Of a stretch of DNA of 64,000 bases, positions 43,912 through 55,273 are shown piece by piece. Positions within the stretch are counted from its first letter, which is position 1, and every line of letters begins with the position of its first letter. The stretch comes from Tricholoma matsutake (lineage: Eukaryota > Basidiomycota > Agaricomycetes > Agaricales > Tricholomataceae). Where the stretch lies: positions 8,122,001-8,186,000 of the forward strand of contig AP026538.1 in the NCBI GenBank assembly GCA_026075535.2, in the 5' to 3' direction. The position numbers and the translations under genes were made by a program. The notes beneath the pieces are model-generated. The model saw nothing but the letters and a program-made list of their open reading frames with translations, did no database searches and was not told the DNA's origin.

Positions 43912-45033
43912 TGATAGGTTGTCTCCTCGGCTCAAAGGCCGATTCACTGTTTTGACCACATTCTAATCACATCGGATAACTCGCACGAGGTCCCAGAAGC
44001 AGCGCGACCACTCCTGACCAAGTCTACCGAGCGCGATATCAGGATCGAACACGATTGAACATCATCGAGCATTGTCAAGCATTGTCAAACATTGTCAAAC
44101 ATTGTTGAGCATTGTCGAGCATTGTCAAACATTGTTGTATGCGGTTGAGCATCATCATCGATCATCGTTGAGCATTATCGATCGATATCGAGAGACTACA
44201 AGCGACATCGGGCACCACCTTCATTATCTGAATGGTGGAAGACCATGTGCTAGGACGTATTCCAACTCGTGCTCAAACCTGCTGATCATAGGTCAGCCTC
44301 GTTTCAAGTCCCTATCACATACAGAACCCACTGGATGGATTATTGCAAGACTTAGCACAGTTTATACACAAAGGACAGTCTCTTTTTAGTTCTTTCCCTT
44401 TATTACTCTTTCATCATATGATATATATCTTTCTTGTTTGGATTCCAGTCTCCTTTTTGGCCTTGTGCCTTAACTCATATCTTTTGCCTCATGTTCTACA
44501 CATGTTTCTCATTCCATTTTAGGAAGTTTCTTTAAAACATATAAAACTCTGTAGTATCTACTTGGAAATAAAAGAAATGGTCTTCACCTATCGTCTCGTA
44601 TACAGTTCTAAGCATCCGATCAATCTTCTAAAAACAATCTAAGTCTCTATGGGTTTTCTCAATCAACGAGAAACCTCTGCGATCATTGCGTCCTCAATTT
44701 TCCTTCGATCCTCTCATCATTAGCACTAGCAACCCTTCCAACACTTCATAGCCATTTGCCATACCCTTTGAATACTATCAACCTATCGAAAGGTCCCCAG
44801 AATTCACATATCGACCATTGACAATAAACTCGCTCACCCTCGATACCAATCGATACTTGATCAGACCACGCCAAACACCTTTGTCTCTCATAGCACTACC
44901 TTCACGACTAGTACCAACTAGTTATCTTCCCATCGGTTGGACCACAAACATTTGGAACAACTCGCACCCTTCCTCAGACTCGTCGCAAATATCATTGGCA
45001 GTTTAGGTGGTTTTCCTGGGTTGAGTATCATCA
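43912..45033 (+). repeat. 5' LTR of element F
   Basis: 1122 bp. Its first third holds about eight units of AACATTGTC-like repeats (44061-44140), fewer in the 3' LTR, which explains the 50-bp length difference. Confidence 0.85.
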
Positions 45034-45037
45034 TTTT

Positions 45038-45055
45038 TGGAGCCCACCACGAGGG
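45038..45055 (+). other. Candidate primer binding site of element F
   Basis: TGGAGCCCACCACGAGGG begins 4 nt after the LTR. It has the TGG start of a PBS complementary to a tRNA 3' CCA end. The tRNA could not be named. Confidence 0.55.
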
Positions 45056-45342
45056 TTTCTGGATCAGTTCATTGTCGGACCTCCCCACCTTTCCATGACC
45101 ATGTTTTTCGGCCTTTGGCTGAAGGAAGCTCGACGATTTTGATTTTGCATTAAACTCGTAGCACCTCCAACCCTCCTGAACAACCAGGAGGTCCTGATAC
45201 AGTATCTCAACCATCAATAATATCATTTTGCACTCTTTCACCCTTCGCGTTTACTATTTCACTACCATCCTTAACTTCAAAACACACAAAACCCGATATC
45301 GCACGAATTTTGACTTTGCAGCCCCCAAAATCTACTTTGAAC

Positions 45343-46338
45343 ATGTCGACATCCTTTATGCCAGCTCGTGGCCATTCAACATCTCCAAAATTCGATCCAA
45401 AACAGCCTAGAGAGCTACAAAAATACTTTGAAGAGCTCAAATTTCTCTTCCTGACTTGCGGTATTACAGATCAGGACCTAAAGAAGAAGCATGCCTGCAG
45501 ATACATCGACATCAATTCTTGTGAACTCTGGGAATCACTTCCAGAGTACCAGCCCGGCACCTCATTTAACGCATTTCGCATCGCGGTACACAAGTTCTAC
45601 CCCGGATCAGAAGACGAATGCAAATACAGCATTTTGGACATGGACACACTCATTCACAAACAGCTTCGCATCGGTATTTTCAACTCGAACAATCTAGGAG
45701 TTTATTATAGGACATTCTACAACATTATGAATTTTCTTTGCTCGAAGCACAGAATTTCGGAAGCCAAACAAAGTCGAGCTTTTGTTCGAGGGTTTCAAAC
45801 GGATTTACAAACTCGAATCACACATCGTCTCGAAGTTAAGTTCCCAGATCATTATCCCAATGACCCATATGCTCTGAATGACATCCATGACACTGCGAAA
45901 TTTGTTTTAGCATCTTCGAACTCATACTCCATTCCCCAGCAATTGATTTTGACCTCGAATTCATCGCAGTCTAGCACATCGATCAACCCCGAAGATATGT
46001 TGCACATTTTCGAACCTTTCACATCAAACTTTGCATCGGTTGTCACAGCTTCGCATCCAACCAGAATAGTGTCTGAAACTTCTGTCCCGACCTTGTTCTT
46101 CACTGATATAACACATTCGACCACATCGAACCAAACATTTGATGGTATGCATCACAGCTCGAACAGTTCGGATAATGTAGAAGCTCGCATTTCAGCACTT
46201 GAACGCGAACTAACTCTCGAAAAAGAGTTTGCACTTGAACGACAAATTTTCGCACTTCGAAATTATCATGACATGCCTCCCAGTCTTCATTGCATAGTTC
46301 CAGCTTCATCAGCTTTGAGTTCGTACCTGTTTCATTAG
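45343..46338 (+). CDS. Gag protein of element F
   Basis: An open frame runs from 45310; the Met at 45343 (MSTSFMPARGHSTSPKFDP) is the better start by context. The protein is 331 residues from there. It has FDPKQPRELQKYFEELKFLF, then KHACRYIDINSCELWESLPEY, the typical YPGSEDECKYSI, QSRAFVRGFQTDLQTRI and KFPDHYPND, a retrotransposon gag type I know from mushroom genomes. The C-terminus has a short coiled-coil-like stretch (ARISALERELTLEKEFALER). There is no zinc knuckle. It is intact, unlike almost everything around it. Confidence 0.75.
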   Translation: MSTSFMPARGHSTSPKFDPKQPRELQKYFEELKFLFLTCGITDQDLKKKHACRYIDINSCELWESLPEYQPGTSFNAFRIAVHKFYPGSEDECKYSILDMDTLIHKQLRIGIFNSNNLGVYYRTFYNIMNFLCSKHRISEAKQSRAFVRGFQTDLQTRITHRLEVKFPDHYPNDPYALNDIHDTAKFVLASSNSYSIPQQLILTSNSSQSSTSINPEDMLHIFEPFTSNFASVVTASHPTRIVSETSVPTLFFTDITHSTTSNQTFDGMHHSSNSSDNVEARISALERELTLEKEFALERQIFALRNYHDMPPSLHCIVPASSALSSYLFH

Positions 46339-46907
46339 TATCAACTTCACCATTGTCGGTCTCACCAGCTTTGCCTTTGTCCAACCCATTGTTTGCACCA
46401 GTTTCATCTTCGATAAATTTGCCTTTGCCTATCGCACCAATTGTAGCAGCTTCGACAGTTTTGACATCATCCAAAGAATGTGAAATATTTGAATTACCAT
46501 TTTCAACTTCAACTTGTCCTCCGACACCGTTTGCACCTCCGCAATCTAGCTCGATTACACCTCCGAGATTTTCATCATATCCATCCTCGTCATCGCCCAC
46601 TTTGACCTCGATTTTGCATTCACCACTCCCGATATTTTTGTCCTCAATCTCGTCGTCTGTGCCCTCGTCCATTTTATCATCTATTTCAATATCACGTTTG
46701 CCCTCGTATATTTTGCGACCAGTTTCACATTCGCATTTGCCCTCAAAGTCCAATATAGCGCTCGAAGTTCCCTATCCATCATATATCCATAGTCCTCAGC
46801 TCGCAACCCTTGTCATCATCCCTGAAATTTTTATTACATCTATTGTCGACCACAGTTTCATCGACCTCATTTTTGATCCCTCGATCTTTTGTTCGAACTA
46901 TATTTGA
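46290..46907 (+). CDS. Ser/Pro-rich second frame of element F
   Basis: A 205-residue frame in -1 relative to gag, overlapping its end by 49 nt. Composition is Ser/Pro/Thr-rich with no domain I recognise. It could be a frameshift extension of Gag or chance openness from biased composition. It is listed because the overlap and -1 phase copy the gag-pol geometry of the gypsy elements. Confidence 0.3.
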   Translation: MHSSSFISFEFVPVSLVSTSPLSVSPALPLSNPLFAPVSSSINLPLPIAPIVAASTVLTSSKECEIFELPFSTSTCPPTPFAPPQSSSITPPRFSSYPSSSSPTLTSILHSPLPIFLSSISSSVPSSILSSISISRLPSYILRPVSHSHLPSKSNIALEVPYPSYIHSPQLATLVIIPEIFITSIVDHSFIDLIFDPSIFCSNYI

Positions 46908-47164
46908 CTAGTTCCTCGACCCGATTATAGCGATCATGGGTAGCATTGTCGACATTGATCAAATTCACCTATTTCCTTACTTGCCTTTTCTATCTGGACT
47001 TTGTTCTATTTATCAAACTCGTCTTCACCATGCTCAACATTCTTCGATCAGCCTCGATGGCTTTTATTTCAGCTTCGACACTCCATATCACATCGATTTA
47101 ATTCGATTTAATTCGATTTACCTTTGCAGTTTGATCAACTGACCGGGACGGTCAGTATTTTAGT

Positions 47165-48247
47165 CAGGGGGAGGATGATAGGTTGTCTCCTCAGCTCAAA
47201 GGCCAATTCACCATTTCGACCACATTCTAATCACATCGGATAACTTGCATGAGGTCCCAGAAGCAGCGCGACCACTCCTGACCAAGTCTACCGAGCACAA
47301 TATTGGGATCAAACAAGATCAAACATCGTTGAGCATCGTCGAACATTGTCGAATGCAGTTGAGCATCATCATCGATCATTGTTGAGGATTATCGATCAAT
47401 ATCGAGAGACTACGAGCAACATCAGGTGCCACCTTCGTTATCTGAATGGTGGAAGACCATGTGCTACGACATATTCCAACTCGTGCTCAAACCTGCTGAT
47501 CATAGGTCAGCCTCGTTTCAAGTCCCTATCACATACAGAACCCACTGGACGGATTATTGCAAGACTTAGCACAGTTTATACACAAAGGACAGTCTCTTTT
47601 TAGTTCTTTCCCTTTATTACTCTTTCATCATATGATATATATCTTTCTTGTTTGGATTCCAGTCTCCTTTTTGGCCTTGTGCCTTAACTCATATCTTTTG
47701 CCTCATGTTCTACACATGTTTCTCATTCCATTTTAGGAAGTTTCTTTAAAACATATAAAACTCTGTAGTATCTACTTGGAAATAAAAGAAATGGTCTTCA
47801 CCTATCATCTCGTATACAGTTCTAAGCATCTGATCAATCTTCTAAAAACAATCTAAGTCTCTATGGGTTTTCTCAATCAATGAGAAACCTCTGCGATCAT
47901 TGCGTCCTCGATCCTCCTTCGATCCTCTCATCATTAGCACTAGCAACCCTTCCAACACTTCATAGCCATTTGCCATACCCTTTGAATACTATCAACCTAT
48001 CGAAAGGTCCCCAGAATTCACATATCGACCATTGACAATAAACTCGCTCACCCTCGATACCAATCGATACTTGATCAGACCACGCCAAACACCTTTGTCT
48101 CTCATAGCACTACCTTCACGACTAGTACCAACTAGTTATCTTCCCATCGGTTGGACCACAAACATTTGGAACGACTCGCACCCTTCCTCGGACTCATTGC
48201 AAATATCATCGGCAGTTTAGGTGGTTTTCCCAGGTTGAGTATCATCA
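47165..48247 (+). repeat. Polypurine tract and 3' LTR of element F
   Basis: AGGGGGAGGA ends at 47175 and the LTR runs 47176-48247 (1072 bp). Confidence 0.85.
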
Positions 48248-48251
48248 GTGT

Positions 48252-49801
48252 TCCATGTGCATCCATGCAAACTTACCACCTTACCTCTGGGATGAGCTGT
48301 ACCTGACTGCATTGCACCTTCATGCCAAAACTACCACACATTCATTGCAAGGTTTCACACCTTGGGAGATGTGGCATGAGCAAAAACCAGACTACTCCTA
48401 TATGAGAGAGATTGGGTGCAATGCATTCATCTTCATTCAGAACCAGAATAATCCCAAGATCTACAAACGGTCAATTGAATGTGTCCTCATTGGCTATGAA
48501 CCAAAATCCAAAGCATATCATTGCTATCATCATAGGACCAGAGAGATCTACAGCTCATACCATGTCAGGTTTATCAAGAGTCATGACAGTCCTGCACCTG
48601 TACCATCTGCGGCTCCAAATCCTTCCCCAGACTATACTACATCTGAACCATTCTGGGGTGACAACAATCCCCCTAATACCTTCACTCCAGTCGATTTTGA
48701 TCATGATGATGATAACAGTGTACAGGAGATGACACCTCCCATTGAATGACCATTAGAAGAAACACCTACCACACACGCACCCAATGTTCCACCTGAAAAT
48801 GTTGGCCCTCTCAGATCCTCGAGAATGCCAATACCCACAGCCAAACACCCAAGCAGTGGACCACTTACTAACAGACTTGATAATGTGATACGTGACTCCA
48901 AGGACTCAGCAGAACGCATTAAAACACAGCGTGTGGAACAGAAGAAAATCCTAGAGGGACTGCATAACATTGTTGCTTCCATTTGATCACCCACCGAACA
49001 TGATCGACTTGAGACGCTTTGGGAATCATTTGACAACCTCACACTCAAGGCGAGGCACATCAATTATATGCCCTGATCTTGGAGATGTCAGAGATAGATC
49101 CAGAATCACTTCAATTCGAAGATGACCCACGTACTTGGGATGAAGCACAGAACTTGCCCGACACCAAACATTGGAAGAGGGCTATCATGATGAACTCAAG
49201 TCATTGCAAAATATGAATGTATATAAACTCATCCCACATGACTCAGTACCATCTGGGCACTGCATACGTAAAGATCAACCAGTATTTCACATCAAACAGG
49301 ATGAGAATGGAACTCCAGTTCATTGGAACACCTTGTTTTTAAAGGTTTCGAACAGATTTTTGGCAAGGATTACATGAAGACCACCTCACCTACTGCATGC
49401 ATGGAATCTTGGTGAATTCTCTTACATATTGCTGCACTCAGTTGGGATGTGCAACAAATTGATGTCAAGACCATGGACTTTTACCAGCTGACAAAATTCA
49501 GTATATGGAGCAACCGGCAGGTTTTGAGAAATTAGGAAAGGAGGATTGGGTGTGGGAGTTACAACAAGGACTTTACAGTATGAAGCAGAGCAGACGCATC
49601 TGGAACCAAATGCCAAATGCGCAGATGATAACCTGGGGTTTTACCAGGCTTTTGTGTGAATCCTGTGTTTATTATCAAAAGACTGATTCTGGCACCATTA
49701 TAGCAGCTGTACATGTTGATGACTACTTATCAATTGCCAGTCAGAAAGAGGAGAATGAGCGCTTCAAGAATCAGATGTGGGAGGTTTGGACAATTTCAGA
49801 G
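48252..49801 (+). pseudogene. Copia B integrase C-terminal part and RT
   Basis: Resumes in the codon broken at 43911: MCIHANLPPYLWDELYLTAL, SIECVLIGYEPKSKAYHCY, SSYHVRF. TGA 48747-48749 and later shifts follow. RT: YHDELKSLQNMNVYKLIP, PVFHIKQDENGTP, then frameshifts; QPAGFEKLGKEDWVWELQQG and the catalytic VDDYLSIAS (near 49718) are intact. It is cut at 49802-49810 by the TIR element. Confidence 0.88.
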
Positions 49802-50095
49802 CTTGGGACACAGTACTTTGCACTCCCCCCCCCAGTCCAAGCGGACTCTGCTCAGACACAGTTGGACACTTGGACTGTCCTCAGACTTCACTCAGACTCT
49901 GCTTGGACACTCGGACTGTCCGAGTTGTCCAAGTAAAGTTCTAGGACAGTCTGAGGACTGCACTTGGACTTTGCTTGGACTTTGCTTGGACAACATCAAT
50001 TGTGCATTTATTTACACCTTTAAAGTGCTGTCCAAGTAAAGTCTGAGTTCCAGACTTACAGAAATTCTTATAAGTCTCACAAAATGATGTGTGCA

Positions 50096-50180
50096 CAGCA
50101 GGAATTGAACCAACAGACTTCTGGACTAGCAATCACATGATGACCAAACATGCACATGCTACCACTTAAGCCAAGTAGTC
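50096..50180 (-). repeat. tRNA-like module, left side
   Basis: Minus strand TTGGCTTAAGTGGTAGCAT and TGGTTCAATTCC. Confidence 0.6.
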
Positions 50181-50483
50181 ATTTAAAGTCACATACATTA
50201 TATCTATTTATTACTGAAATCTAATTTATATATATATCATGAATAGATTATTAAATTGACCCCCTCGCAAGCTCGAGGGGAGGGGGCCATAACTAACAAT
50301 AATAAAAATAAATTAAAAACACCCGCCATGAGCAGTTGCTCGTGGTGGCATTCGTCTCTCCCCAGGTCATCCCCTGGCTGTCTTGCTCTCCTGTCCCCAT
50401 TCTTCTCCCCCCCAAACCACCCCACAAGCAGATGCTCGTAGGCATGGGGTGGGTGTCATCGTGGGTGTCCCCACTCTCATCGT

Positions 50484-50600
50484 CGTCTCCCTTCCCCCTT
50501 GTCTCCCTTCCCTCTTGTCTCCCTTCCCCCTCATCTCCATTCCCTCTTGTCTCCCTTCCCCCTCGTCTCCCTTCCCTGTCGTCTCCCTTCCCCCTTGTCT
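50484..50600 (+). repeat. Pyrimidine minisatellite, about 18 bp unit
   Basis: Six to seven imperfect copies of GTCTCCCTTCCCCCTT. Translated frames across it (SPFPLVSLP) are an artefact of the repeat. Confidence 0.75.
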
Positions 50601-51202
50601 CTTCACCCTCACCTTCCACCCTGCAAGCAGGGGCTTGCAGCAGTGGTGGTGGTGGTGTCCCCCCGTCGTCATCATTGCCAGTAGTAGTGTGTATCTAAAA
50701 AAAGTTGGTTAGCATCAAAAAATGAAATGAGAAAAGAAAAAAAAAACTTACCTAGGACTCAAGAGACATTGACATCTCTTGGGCCTTTTTTGTCTCCCTG
50801 TCAGTACCTGCACTCTCGCACCCCCCATCCACCCCACGAGCAGTTGCCTGTGGCAGTTATGGGGGGTGCTGGCTGTTGTTGGGGTCTCCCCTAATTGTCA
50901 TTGTTCCACCCATTGTCCACCCTATGAGCAGTGGCTCGTAGGGCTGGGGTGGGTGTTGTCGTCATTCCCTGCCATCATTGTTGTTGTTAGCAGCTGCTCT
51001 CCCCCATGCAAGCAGTTGCTTGCACTGGCGGGGGTGGGTGCTGGGTCATGGTCTTGTTGTTGTTCCTCATTTGGTGGTTTGGGGGTCATTGTGCTGCTAT
51101 GGTATAGATATAACCTATAATTAATGAAAAAATGTGTTAGCTTAAAGAGAACATGAGAAAAGAAAAAAGAAAAAAGAAAAAACTCACCTGGAGCCCAAAC
51201 GA

Positions 51203-52604
51203 TGATGATGCTCAACCCGGAAACCCAAACAAAACCCACAAAAAGGCTTTGGATGGTATAACATGAGTCAGAGGAAGGATGTGAGGCCCTCTAGATGTCA
51301 CCTGTCAGACCGACTGTCAAATAGTCACAAAACAACCGCTTGTCAAAGCTGTTTGAGGCTAAAAGAATATGTTTCGAGGACTTGCGATGATTTGCAAGAC
51401 ATTGTGATGATTTTTGAGGTGTTGCGATGATTTTCGAGATGTTGCGATGCTTTTCGAGATGTCACAATATTTTTCAAAGAAATCTCGAGGAATTTTGAGT
51501 GCACAAATATGTTTGGACACAAGATTGGGGGACTATATGAGTAGTAGAAGTGAAGTAAAGGTTAATTGAGGGGAGTAGTAGAAGTGAAGTAAAGGTTAAT
51601 TGAGGGAAGCAAGAGTGAAAATAGCATAATGCAAGGAATTTTGAGGAATTTTGAGGAAGTTTAGCATAAAACACCAAACTTCAGACTGAATAAGACTAAA
51701 CCAAACTCTCAAATCACTGTGATCTGGGAGGAAGACAACGACTTTCTTGTTTTTCTTTGTATCTAATACATCTTTTTATATAAAATAAAGAAAGTACCTA
51801 AAAAGGCTAGAGAACATGAGGCAAACATGTGGAAAACTCAAGGCAAAAGACAATATAAGTATATCAGAACAATAAAGTGAGCCTAGAAGGGGTGAATATA
51901 ACACATGATGAAGAAATAATAAGAAAGAATAGCTAAAACTGGACTGTCCTTGTTATAAATGGAATAAAAGATCGGAAACTGCTTCGAGTGGATTGTATGC
52001 GTGCACATGCGATCAAAATGTGTTCGATATACTCAATATAGTGTCCCATGTGTCCAGTATGCATCCGAAGATCATTTGAATAGGAACTACTGTGTCTGAC
52101 AATGTTTTTCGAGGTTTGATGTTTTTCGAAGATTTTTGACAATTCTTCGGACTTTGTTCATGGCCCGATATCGGTGCGATATTGTTCAACAATGGTAGGG
52201 AATACATCTGGCATGTGTGCAATGATTATTTGGATAGTGATATAGTGTCCGATGTCGATTTGCGATGTTTGATGATTTTCGAAGTCGGTCGAGGAAATAT
52301 CAGACTTGTTCGAAGGCCGATATCGCTGCGATATTGCTCGATACTGGTTTGGAACCCATCGACGATGTTCCAAGTGTATATCCTGAGCTGTACAAAGGTC
52401 AGGGAAATTGTATTATGGCAGCCAAAGGCATACGAAGAATTTCGAGGTGTCACGATGATTTTCGAAGTGTTGCGAAGGATTTCGAAGCATTCTCGTGACT
52501 TTGTAGAGGTTTGTAGGCTTCGGAGGGGTTTGTATGGGTTTGTAGAGCTTTGACAACAATCGTAGATGTGTTTTCCAAGCTTGAACAATAAGGTGGACCT
52601 ATCA
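51203..52604 (-). repeat. Solo LTR (family F/E) in reverse, 1402 bp
   Basis: Starts TGATGATGCTCAACC and ends GGTGGACCTATCA, flanked by ACGA at 51199-51202 and 52605-52608. Its reverse complement follows the element F LTR in order (GGACAGTC, TTATT-CTTCATCATGTG, ATCTTTTGCC-like, CACATGTTT), so it is a diverged relative. It sits in the centre of a GCCCAAACGA hairpin. Confidence 0.7.
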
Positions 52605-52856
52605 ACGATGATAGAGTCATTTGGGCCCATTTCATCGTGTGCTGGCATGGGACCCATGGCTGTGGGGTGTTCAGGGGGCAGTGGCAGCAGCAGGATGTGG
52701 GAGGGAGGTGTTGTCATCGAGTGGTGGTGGTGGTGGTGGTGGTGGTGGTTGGTGATGATCGACGATGAGCTGGCATCATTGTTGGTGATACAGCTGTGTT
52801 GATTTGTCATCACAGCCAGGGCAGTACATAGAGAGATAAAACTATGTACCTGTAAT

Positions 52857-52937
52857 GATACTTTAGTCTAACAGTTATATTGTTGCCTTAAATGTACTTT
52901 ATCATGTGACTACAAGGGTTCAATCCCTGTGGTAGCC
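52857..52937 (+). repeat. tRNA-like module, right side
   Basis: TTAGTCTAACAGTTATATT (weak A box) and GGGTTCAATCCC (strong B box). Confidence 0.5.
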
Positions 52938-53139
52938 ACTGATTTTTCAGTCAATTATATAAGCAACTTGGACAGTCCTAGGACAGTCCGAGGACTCAGC
53001 TCAGACTGGACATCTAGTTTGGCAGGACTTTCAGCCAAAGAAGTCTGAGCAAAGTTCAAGCAATGTCCTAGGACTGTCCGAGTGTCCGAGTGGAGTCCAC
53101 TCGGATTGGGGGGAGGAGTGTAAAGACCTCCTTGGGACA

Positions 53140-53716
53140 GCGCATTTTGTAGTAGGTATTGCCATTTCCTGGGATTGGGAGCGCAGGACGGTTCCATTAT
53201 TGCAGGCAGTGCTGATTGACAAAATTGTTTCTCAATTTGGTCAGACTGATGCCAACCCTGTATCTGCACCAATGGAACCAGGTCAGAAGTTGTGTCGCAT
53301 TGAGTGCACCACTTTCTCTCCACAGGAGCAGACAAAACTAACCAATGCTACCCTATCACTCATTGGTTGGCTGTTTATTGTACCTTGCAATCTTGACTCA
53401 CCCTGATATCTCATTCACGGTTCAACAACTTTCCCAGTTCCTTGACTCATACTCTTTTGAGCATTGGCACACCGCATTACGTCTCGTATGATACCTTAAA
53501 GGACACGCAATCTCAAACTTCACTTGGGAGGGGATAATCCGATCTCATTACTGGCATACACTGACTCTGACTGGGCGAGTTGCCTGGACACTAGACAAAG
53601 TGTTGGCAGATATATGTGCTTGCTTGGGTCTGGAGCAATTTCATGGACTGCACATAAACAGAAAACCATCGCTGCTTCCTCCTGTGAGGCCAAATACACT
53701 GCTGCTTTTGAAGCAG
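53140..53716 (+). pseudogene. Copia B RT end and RNase H, first part
   Basis: ALIDKIVSQFGQ-like sequence (LIDKIVSQFGQTD near 53213), APMEPGQKLCRIE, then RNase H TDSDWASCLDTRQSVG and SSCEAKYTAAFEA. SSCEAEY is SSCEAKY here (Glu to Lys at the second position of the motif). It ends at the solo LTR. Confidence 0.85.
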
Positions 53717-54922
53717 TGATAGGTTGTCTCCTCAGCTCAAAGGCCAATTCACCATTACAACCACATTCTAATCACATTGGCTAACTCCTATGATGTCCCA
53801 GAAGCTCCATGACCACTCTTGACCAAGTCTACCAAGCACGATATCGTATCGACTGCATCAAAACATCACCAGTGACATCCATCATACTTAGAAACCACAT
53901 CGCACAACCTTAGGACTACCTCAAAATGCCCTAAGAACCTTCCGAACGAACATTGAGTATCCCCGATCAACTTTGAACAACTGTGACCACGATCAAACAT
54001 TGTTGACCATTGTTGACCATCATCGAGTGTTATCGATCGACATCAAGAAACTACAAGCAACATTGGGCACTGCATTCGTTATCTAAATGGTGGAATACCA
54101 TGTGCCAGGGAGTATTCCAACTCATGCTCAAACCTGCTGATAGTAGGTCAGCCTCATTCCAAGTCCCTATTGCATACAGAACCCACTGGACAGATTATTG
54201 CAACACTTAGGGCGGTTTATACACAAAGGACAGTCTTCTTTTAGTTCTTTCCCTTTATTACTCCTTCATCATATGATATATCTTTTTCTTGTTCAGATTC
54301 CAGTCTCATTTTGGCCTCATGTTTTAACTCATATCTTTTGCCTCATGTTCTTACACATGTTTCTTATACCATTTTAGGAAGTTTCTCTTAAAACATGTAA
54401 AACTCTTTAGTATCTACTTGGGAAGACAAGAAATCATCTTCACATATTGCCTCGTATAAAGTTCTAAGAATCCAATCTATCCTCTAAACAATCTAAACTT
54501 CTACGAGTTTTCTTGATCAATGAGAAACCTCTGCAACCATTGTCATCCTTGATCAATTTTTGATCCTCTCATCGTTAGCACTAGTAACCACTCTGACACT
54601 TCCTAGCCATCAGCTATAACCTTCATATACTATCAATCTACCAAAAAGTCCTTAGAATTCACACATCGACCTTCGACAATAAACATTGTTCACCATCAAT
54701 CTTGTCGATCCTCTTCAATATATCGATCAATACTCCATTGGACCACACCAAACACCTTCCTCTCTTATAGAACTACCTTTATGACTAGTACCAACTAGTT
54801 GTCTTCCCTTTGGTCAGACCACAAACATTCAGAATGCCTCGCATCCTTCCTCTGACTTGTGCAAATATCATCGGTTGCCTCATTTGGCAGTTTTGGTGGT
54901 TTTCCCAGGTTGAGTATCATCA
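53717..54922 (+). repeat. Solo LTR of family F, 1206 bp
   Basis: TGATAGGTTGTCTCC to GAGTATCATCA, flanked by GCAG (53713-53716) and GCGG (54923-54926), one transition apart. It is in the same orientation as element F and clearly older, with many differences. Confidence 0.85.
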
Positions 54923-54926
54923 GCGG

Positions 54927-55219
54927 TGAAGGAATGTATTTGGGTTCATACTCTACTCACCGCAATTGGTTACGCACCCCATGCACCAACCCTGATGCTC
55001 TGTGACAACACAGTGTCTATCAGTTTATCTGAGGACCCTCTTCTTCACTCAAGGGTGAAGCACGTTGACATAAAATTTCACTTCTTACGTGAAAGAGTTC
55101 AATCACAGGAACTCACCGTATCCTATGTCAATATGTGCAATAATATTGCTGATCTCTTCACCAAGACTCTTTATGTCAAACAATTCACAAGACTTTGCAG
55201 CTTTCTGGGTCTGGCCTAA
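54927..55219 (+). pseudogene. Copia B RNase H, second part
   Basis: VKECIWVHTLLTAIG, MLCDNTVSISLSEDP, RVKHVDIKFHFLRE and NIADLFTKTL, the usual copia C-terminus, ending TAA 55217-55219. The polypurine tract GAGGAGGAG follows at about 55264-55273. Confidence 0.88.
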
Positions 55220-55273
55220 TTTTCATTATTCCCTTGATTCTATGTGAGGAGGAGTATTCACGGTGAGGAGGAG

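Larger units (their letters stand above)
43912..48247 (+). mobile_element. Gag-only LTR retrotransposon F (TR-GAG-like)
   Basis: Long LTRs 43912-45033 (1122 bp) and 47176-48247 (1072 bp), TGATAGGTTG..GAGTATCATCA. The 4-bp flanks ACGT (43908-43911) and GTGT (48248-48251) are each one step from ATGT, the codon context expected in copia B. The 2.1-kb interior has a primer site, a gag gene and a Ser/Pro-rich frame but no protease, RT or integrase. It must depend on another element. Confidence 0.85.
49811..53130. mobile_element. tRNA-bracketed TIR element, reversed orientation, in copia B RT
   Basis: The left end is CAGTACTTTGCACTCCCCC and the right end (inverted) GAGGTCTTTACACTCC. CTTGGGACA flanks both sides (49802-49810, 53131-53139); removing it restores the RT frame. 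tRNA-like modules lie at 50096-50180 (minus) and 52857-52937 (plus). Hairpin modules in reverse are at 50752-50785 and 51191-51202 joined to 52605-52630, the latter split by a solo LTR. Repeated GTCCGAGTGTCC-like motifs fill the ends. Confidence 0.8.

Noticed and set aside
50293..50712. Five overlapping open frames in the pyrimidine minisatellite
   Set aside because: An 18-bp repeat lacking stops opens all phases; there is no domain or start context.
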